Assembly (NCBI GenBank): GCA_030592465.1
Contig: JAUVJB010000130.1
Coordinates: 1-8,239, forward strand
Length of the DNA stretch: 8,239 nucleotides
Reading direction: 5' to 3'
Source: Bacteroidota bacterium
GTDB lineage: Bacteria > Bacteroidota > Bacteroidia > Bacteroidales > B39-G9
This document shows, one piece after another, positions 5,501 to 8,239 of the stretch. The number at the start of each line of letters is the position of its first letter. Position 1 is the stretch's first letter. The notes under the pieces were generated by a model. It saw only the letters and a program-made list of their open reading frames with translations, was not told the DNA's origin and did not search any database. The translations under genes were made by a program, and so were the position numbers.

Positions 5501-6679
5501 CTTGTTCACAATATCTTTAGCGACTTGTGTCTTTAGTTTTAACTCAAATTTTTCAATTTTATTGTTTTTATCAATAATAGTAATTTTATTAGTATCGAAC
5601 TGAAAACCTGAGCCTTTATCTTTTAAAGAATTTAACACAATAAAATCGAGATTTTTACTTACAATCTTTTGTTTAGCGTTCTCAATTTCATTATTCGTTT
5701 CTAAAGCAAAACCAACAAGAAACTGGTTGTGTTTTTTATTACGTCCTAATTCACCTGCAATATCTTTTGTAGGCTTTAGTTCTAAATTCAGATTATTTTT
5801 GCCGCGTTTAAGTTTATTGTCGGTTGATGATACAGGTGTAAAATCAGCAACAGCTGCAGCCATAATAGCACCATCAGCATTTTCGAAATACTTAATTGAT
5901 GCGTCATACATTTCTTGAGCCGATTTAACATCAATTTTAGTAATATTTGAATTAATTGGTGATAAAGAAACAGGACCGCTAATCAGAATAACATTAGCGC
6001 CATTGTTAGCTAATTCTTCTGCAATAGCATATCCCATCTTTCCTGATGAGTAATTTCCTACAAAACGTACAGGGTCGATTGATTCGTAAGTAGGACCTGC
6101 AGTAACTATAATTTTTTTTGATTTAAGTTTTTTTTTTGAATCGAAAAAATCAATTATCTTTTTGAGAATAATTTCGGGTTCTTCCATCCTGCCCTTTCCT
6201 TGTAATCCACTTGCTAATTCACCTTTGGATGGTTCAATAACAATATTCCCGTATGATTGAAGTGTTTTAATATTTTTAACAGTTGCAGGATGCTTAAACA
6301 TATCAAAATCCATTGCCGGAGCAATAACAACAGGACATCTAACAGAGAGATATGTTGTGAGCAATAAATTATCGCAAATACCATTAGCCATTTTTGCAAT
6401 AGTATTTGCCGTGATGGGAGCAATAAGCATTAAATCTGCCCATATTCCCAAATCAACATGGCTGTTCCACTCACCATTATCGTGATTAAAGAAATTGGAC
6501 AAAACTGTATTTTGCGACAAAGTAGCCATGGTAACAGGAGTAATAAATTCTTTTGCAAGAGGTGTCATTATCACTTTTACAGTAGCACCTTGTTTGACTA
6601 ATAATCGCACAAGACTTGCTGATTTGTAAGCAGCTATACTACCCGTTACTCCTAATATTATTTTTTTACCATTTAGCAT
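5474..6679 (-). CDS. coaBC: Bifunctional phosphopantothenoylcysteine decarboxylase / phosphopantothenate-cysteine ligase
   Basis: CoaBC joins 4'-phosphopantothenate to cysteine (CoaB, using CTP) and decarboxylates the product to 4'-phosphopantetheine (CoaC, FMN) in coenzyme A synthesis. From the ATG at 6679 the protein is 401 residues. This start (MLNGKKIILGVTGSIAAYK) fits the family better than the in-frame TTG at 6697. CoaC motifs: GVTGSIAAYK at 10-19, His74 in SHVDLGIWAD, PAMDFDM at 121-127, GKGRM ending at 165. CoaB motifs: TAGPTYESIDPVR at 193-205, Asn209 and SSGKMG at 211-216, AAAVADF at 274-280, Lys289 in KLKRG. By alignment the E. coli residues His75, Asn210 and Lys289 are kept, while Asn125 is Asp124 and Cys158 is Ser157. 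The gene starts 10 bases after rpoZ and is probably cotranscribed with it. Confidence 0.97.
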   Translation of the reverse strand: MLNGKKIILGVTGSIAAYKSASLVRLLVKQGATVKVIMTPLAKEFITPVTMATLSQNTVLSNFFNHDNGEWNSHVDLGIWADLMLIAPITANTIAKMANGICDNLLLTTYLSVRCPVVIAPAMDFDMFKHPATVKNIKTLQSYGNIVIEPSKGELASGLQGKGRMEEPEIILKKIIDFFDSKKKLKSKKIIVTAGPTYESIDPVRFVGNYSSGKMGYAIAEELANNGANVILISGPVSLSPINSNITKIDVKSAQEMYDASIKYFENADGAIMAAAVADFTPVSSTDNKLKRGKNNLNLELKPTKDIAGELGRNKKHNQFLVGFALETNNEIENAKQKIVSKNLDFIVLNSLKDKGSGFQFDTNKITIIDKNNKIEKFELKLKTQVAKDIVNKVQSLMFKV

Positions 6680-6689
6680 TAACAATTTA

Positions 6690-7037
6690 TTATTCAATGT
6701 CCATTCTCGTTTTGTGAGATTCTACTTCAGGTTCTCTATAATAAATCTGGTCATCAATAAATTCTTGAATAGCAATTAAGGTCGGTTTTGGCAATCTTTC
6801 ATAATATTTTGAGACTTCAATTTGCTCTCTGTTTTCAAAAATCTCTTCAAGATTATCAGTGTATGAAGCAAACTCATCAAGTTTTTGATTTAGCTCTTGT
6901 TTAATTTCTTGAGAAATTTGATTGGAACGTTTTGCGATAATAACAACAGATTCATAAATATTATTCGTTCCTTTCTCAAAATTAATTAAATCTCGAGTTA
7001 TTGTTGTAGATTCTGCTTTTATTTTTTTATAATTCAT
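6690..7037 (-). CDS. rpoZ: RNA polymerase omega subunit, Bacteroidota type (Rpb6-like)
   Basis: The 115-residue protein matches the Bacteroidota omega family as I know it: MNYKK start, TTITRDL at 11-17, the omega/Rpb6 core NIYESVVIIAKRSNQIS at 26-42, then ELNQKLDEFASY and FENREQIEVSKYYERLPKPTLIAIQEFIDD across about 48-96. Omega stabilises the beta' subunit during polymerase assembly. This lineage-specific form is longer than the roughly 90-residue E. coli protein and diverged after the core. The ATG lies 12 bases after the bamD stop and the stop lies 10 bases before the coaBC ATG, so the three genes are very likely one transcript. Confidence 0.93.
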   Translation of the reverse strand: MNYKKIKAESTTITRDLINFEKGTNNIYESVVIIAKRSNQISQEIKQELNQKLDEFASYTDNLEEIFENREQIEVSKYYERLPKPTLIAIQEFIDDQIYYREPEVESHKTRMDIE

Positions 7038-7049
7038 AATTAATAAAAT

Positions 7050-7853
7050 TTATTTTATTTTTTTTATTTCTTTTATTGAAATATTATAAATTTTTTCGGC
7101 TTCTTTAATATTTTTACTGTTTGGATATTCATCAATTAAATTATAATACTCATTAATAGTTGCTTGATATCTCTCATTCTTTTTCGCGTCAATACTATTT
7201 TCAGCAAGTAAAAAATTTGATTTGAGAATCAAAAACAATAATTCTTCACGGTATTGCGTGTCAGGAAAATCTTTTAAACTATTTTTTAAAGCAATAACGG
7301 CTGATTTATATTCACCGAAATTAAAATATAATTTAGCATTACTAAATGATTTGGTCTCTAATTTGAATTGTAATTTATCAATTAATTCATTAGCTTCAGC
7401 GAGCTTCGGGCTGTTAGGATATTTATTAATAAAAAGCTGTAAAGCATCAATTGCTTTGTGAGTATTAGTCTGATCTAAATCGGGTTCAGATGATTCTAAA
7501 TAATAACAATATGCACTAAGATAAAAACATTCTTCAGCATGTTCACTATTTGCATAAGTACTTACAAAATTTTTAAAATGATATCCTGCTAAAATATAAT
7601 CTCTTTGATTGTAATAACAATTTGAATAGTAATAATATATATTTTCTGCTTTATCAGTACCCTTATAAACTGAAAGCAATTCTTCAAATAATGCCTGAGC
7701 TCTGTAATAATCCTCTTTATTATAATACTCGTTTGCTTTTTCGTATTTCAGTTTATAATCAGTACTTTTTAAAATTTTTTGATATTCACTGCAAGCTGTA
7801 ATAATTAATATACTAAATATTATAATTGTTATGTTCCTTAATATTCTCAACAT
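7050..7853 (-). CDS. bamD: Outer membrane assembly lipoprotein BamD
   Basis: BamD is the essential lipoprotein partner of BamA in inserting beta-barrel proteins into the outer membrane. I chose the ATG at 7853, giving 267 residues, because it starts directly on a lipoprotein signal peptide (MLRILRN, a hydrophobic run, then lipobox ITAC with Cys21). The upstream in-frame ATG at 7895 would add 14 polar and aromatic residues in front of the signal. After the cysteine comes SEYQKILKSTDYKLKYEKANEYY, typical of Bacteroidota BamD, then TPR-like helical repeats: YNKEDYYRAQALFEELL, YYYYSNCYYNQRDYILAGYHF, AIDALQLFINKYPNSPKLAEA, and a C-terminal YYNLIDEYPNSKNIKEAEKIY. The mature protein faces the periplasm. 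It is the first gene of the bamD-rpoZ-coaBC block, with a promoter-like box about 95 bases upstream. Confidence 0.95.
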   Translation of the reverse strand: MLRILRNITIIIFSILIITACSEYQKILKSTDYKLKYEKANEYYNKEDYYRAQALFEELLSVYKGTDKAENIYYYYSNCYYNQRDYILAGYHFKNFVSTYANSEHAEECFYLSAYCYYLESSEPDLDQTNTHKAIDALQLFINKYPNSPKLAEANELIDKLQFKLETKSFSNAKLYFNFGEYKSAVIALKNSLKDFPDTQYREELLFLILKSNFLLAENSIDAKKNERYQATINEYYNLIDEYPNSKNIKEAEKIYNISIKEIKKIK

Positions 7854-7948
7854 TTTATAAAAATAATTTATTTCGTTCAAATTAGAAACGAACAAAATAA
7901 TGTTTTATGTTTTTTTTAATAAAAAAAATTCTTTTCCAAAAGAGTTTG

Positions 7949-7956
7949 CAAAGTTA
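7949..7956 (-). promoter_or_regulatory. Promoter -7 box for bamD-rpoZ-coaBC
   Basis: On the minus strand this reads TAACTTTG, an exact fit to the Bacteroidota TAnnTTTG box. A start of transcription a few bases downstream would give a bamD leader of roughly 85-90 bases. I find no clear TTTG -33 box at the expected distance. Confidence 0.55.
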
Positions 7957-8038
7957 AAAAAAATTCTAAAACTTTTATTAGTTATTTTATTGATTTACTT
8001 AAAATAATTAAAAATTTTACGAAACTAAAAAATATTTA

Positions 8039-8046
8039 TAAATTTG
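8039..8046 (+). promoter_or_regulatory. Rightward promoter-like -7 box (distal)
   Basis: TAAATTTG matches the Bacteroidota TAnnTTTG box and is followed by C. Transcription starting just downstream would give a leader of about 120 bases that begins with the inverted repeats at 8050-8093. There is no obvious -33 TTTG. Confidence 0.4.
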
Positions 8047-8049
8047 CAA

Positions 8050-8093
8050 CAATTCGTTTTTATTAAACGATTGTAAATTAATTAATTACAATC
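8050..8093 (+). promoter_or_regulatory. Two overlapping, mutually exclusive hairpins in the rightward leader
   Basis: Hairpin 1 pairs CAATTCGTTT (8050-8059, one bulged T) with AAACGATTG (8065-8073) around a 5-base loop. Hairpin 2 pairs GATTGTAA (8069-8076) with TTACAATC (8086-8093) around a 9-base loop. They share bases 8069-8073, so both cannot form at once. The second arm pair could instead be a palindromic operator. A/T-rich DNA gives such pairs by chance fairly often, so this is tentative. Confidence 0.35.
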
Positions 8094-8143
8094 AATAATA
8101 ATTATAATTCATTTTCATTTTTATATATTTCAATAAAAAAATG

Positions 8144-8151
8144 TACATTTG
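8144..8151 (+). promoter_or_regulatory. Rightward promoter -7 box (proximal)
   Basis: TACATTTG matches the Bacteroidota TAnnTTTG box exactly. It ends 23 bases before the GTG start at 8175, implying a short leader of roughly 15-20 bases. The -33 region (around 8116-8122) is T-rich without a perfect TTTG. Confidence 0.5.
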
Positions 8152-8174
8152 TATTAAAATTAAAAAAAATTATC

Positions 8175-8239
8175 GTGGATATATTTGAAAAAATTAGAAT
8201 TAACAGAGGTCCTCTTGGACAATATCAAAAAGAAGGACA
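8175..8239 (+). CDS. PLP-dependent aminotransferase / alpha-oxoamine synthase-fold enzyme, N-terminus (3' partial)
   Basis: Only 21 codons are visible before the window ends. From the GTG the product begins with Met (GTG-encoded), then DIFEKIRINRGPLGQYQKEG. I recall Bacteroidota fold-type I PLP enzymes, annotated as class I/II aminotransferases or 8-amino-7-oxononanoate synthase-like acyltransferases, starting DIFEKI..RGPLGQY and continuing with a GYF.FPKLEG motif. The incomplete last codon CA- could encode the expected His. The start is unusual (GTG) but is placed well after a TACATTTG box, and no nearby in-frame ATG gives this N-terminus. The lysine that binds PLP lies far downstream, so the reaction cannot be assigned. 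Confidence 0.55.
   Translation, partial: MDIFEKIRINRGPLGQYQKEG

Larger units (their letters stand above)
7854..8174. other. Divergent intergenic region, bamD leftward and PLP enzyme gene rightward
   Basis: This 321-base A/T-rich region contains no gene I can support. It holds one leftward and two rightward TAnnTTTG promoter-like boxes and two overlapping inverted repeats in the rightward leader. No tRNA, small-RNA gene or known riboswitch consensus is recognisable. Confidence 0.7.

Noticed and set aside
5727..6423. Small ORFs within coaBC (5727-5918 plus, 6214-6423 minus)
   Set aside because: Both overlap well-conserved CoaBC motifs in other frames and show no recognisable domain.
6680..6697. 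Upstream TTG start for CoaBC, overlapping rpoZ
   Set aside because: The ATG at 6679 gives the family-typical N-terminus right before GVTGSIAAYK; the six extra residues would need a rare TTG start.
7222..7461. 79-codon plus-strand ORF inside bamD
   Set aside because: Antisense to the BamD TPR region, with no supporting promoter or similarity.
7854..7895. Upstream ATG for BamD
   Set aside because: It adds 14 residues in front of a lipoprotein signal peptide that is well formed from the ATG at 7853.

Overview
The window looks like chromosomal DNA from a member of the Bacteroidota, probably Bacteroidales-like. The DNA is very AT-rich, and the starts I examined have A/T-rich leaders without Shine-Dalgarno sequences. 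Promoter-like boxes match the Bacteroidota TAnnTTTG pattern. The gene content fits as well: a Bacteroidota-type RpoZ (omega, Rpb6-like), a DUF4835 protein, and the order bamD-rpoZ-coaBC-DUF4835-recN, which I know as a conserved neighbourhood in this phylum.

Left part (1-1838, + strand). The window opens inside a multi-spanning membrane protein of the EpsG/GT-C-like surface-polysaccharide type. Its last five codons and its stop lie in a GC-rich palindromic repeat. A terminator-like hairpin and a second copy of the repeat follow. Next comes a short MNT-type nucleotidyltransferase ORF that keeps the GS..DxD active-site motif but ends early and is probably decayed.

Middle and right (1839-7853, - strand). 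Read from right to left this is one housekeeping block: bamD (outer-membrane protein assembly lipoprotein), rpoZ, coaBC (pantetheine phosphate synthesis), a secreted DUF4835 protein and recN (double-strand break repair). The first three genes are nearly contiguous (gaps of 12 and 10 bases) and probably share a promoter near 7949-7956. DUF4835 follows after 250 bases that hold a hairpin.

The most interesting region is 3571-4323, between the DUF4835 gene and recN. A GxxExxY gene (PD-(D/E)XK nuclease fold) sits inside a 753-bp element whose ends are 30-base inverted repeats matching at 28 of 30 positions. Inside are 44-bp tandem units carrying TTCGTG hexamers every 9-10 bases. A 132-bp direct repeat (130/132 identical) places a copy of the gene's leader and first six codons downstream of the intact gene. 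Imperfect short duplications flank the element and include the DUF4835 stop codon. Together these look like a small nuclease-encoding mobile or repeat-propagating element inserted into the housekeeping operon.

Right end (7854-8239). A 321-base divergent intergenic region holds one leftward and two rightward promoter-like boxes and two overlapping inverted repeats. A rightward gene starts at 8175 with GTG and runs off the window. Its first 21 residues resemble Bacteroidota PLP-dependent aminotransferase/acyltransferase-fold enzymes.
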